Positions 5,254 to 5,369 of a stretch of 5,369 nucleotides of DNA are shown here, piece after piece. The translations under genes and the position numbers were made by a program. Location: assembly GCA_034437515.1 (NCBI GenBank), contig DAOTTX010000137.1, positions 1-5,369 on the forward strand. The letters run 5' to 3'. The stretch's first letter is position 1. Every line of letters begins with the position of its first letter. The notes under the pieces are model-generated. The model made no database searches, had not been told where the DNA came from, and saw only the letters and a list, made by a program, of their open reading frames with translations. This DNA comes from DAOTTX01 sp034437515 (GTDB lineage Bacteria > Chloroflexota > Anaerolineae > Aggregatilineales > Phototrophicaceae).

Positions 5254-5296
5254 GGTCAAAAAACCGCTGTCAAATATCGACAACGGTAAGTTGACC
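5254..5296 (-). repeat. Long imperfect hairpin upstream of the zinc-knuckle gene
   Basis: Outer stem GGTCAA/TTGACC (5254-5259/5291-5296), a 3x3 internal loop with two A.A pairs, then a 9-position stem 5263-5271/5279-5287 with one C.A at 5267/5283, closed by a 7-base loop. The C.A is a G.U on the minus strand. It lies about 35 bases before the TTG start. It could be a leader RNA structure, a repressor operator or part of the right end of the element. Confidence 0.5.
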
Positions 5297-5369
5297 GCGA
5301 ACTCCAAGGCAGTCCAAATAATCTTTGATTCTTGGCGCGGATTACGTCAGGAAAGCGTGGTTCCTAACA

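Noticed and set aside
4408..5294. Alternative frames over the zinc-knuckle gene (minus 4408-5181 and plus 4452-5294)
   Set aside because: Neither has a recognisable domain, whereas the chosen frame contains CPIC and the LLP..LAPYRRY segment.
5256..5363. Start-less 35-codon minus-strand frame reading VIRAKNQRLFGLPWSSRSTY, in frame with the zinc-knuckle gene but cut off by TGA
   Set aside because: It looks somewhat protein-like but has no start codon, overlaps the hairpin at 5254-5296 and is too short to judge; it may be a relic.

Overview
The window looks like bacterial DNA of fairly high GC (by eye above 55%), with a strong G/C third-position preference that leaves long antisense open frames over the real genes. 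No housekeeping or taxonomic marker is present. The style of the left-hand secreted repeat protein recalls Planctomycetota or deltaproteobacterial/Myxococcota genomes, but that is only an impression.

Left part (1-1562): two divergent genes for small secreted proteins with no family I recognise. The minus-strand gene is cut by the window edge. It encodes a lysine-rich protein with a signal peptide and about eleven tandem 11-residue (hendecad) repeats. The plus-strand gene encodes a strongly acidic helical protein, also with a signal peptide. Their starts are 282 bases apart, and each has a clear Shine-Dalgarno sequence.

Middle part (about 1694-4234): a transposition module on the minus strand, read right to left. 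A DD(35)E integrase-type transposase with a Mu/TniA-like C-terminal region is followed, through a 4-base ATGA overlap, by an ExeA/TniB-like AAA ATPase. Three bases later comes a 107-residue acidic protein I do not recognise. The operon is bracketed by unusual folded DNA/RNA. About 22 bases after its last stop is a 90-base nested inverted repeat that folds into a three-way junction. Directly before the transposase start are two 41-base imperfect palindromes, 122 bases apart. Several non-Watson-Crick pairs in these structures are A.C on the plus strand and therefore G.U on the minus strand, and the two palindrome copies differ by compensatory changes. This suggests structured RNA made from the operon strand, although transposase-binding palindromes at the element ends are the main alternative.

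Right part (4235-5369): a possible short open frame or relic, then a 227-residue protein with a CPxC zinc knuckle and a 'LLP..LAPYRRY' segment like the zinc-binding DUF6431-type proteins found near transposases. Its TTG/GTG start and its ribosome-binding site lie in an 11-bp hairpin, and a second long imperfect hairpin sits just upstream. Whether this gene belongs to the mobile element is open. No target-site duplication or matched terminal repeats could be fixed by eye, so the element boundaries are uncertain.
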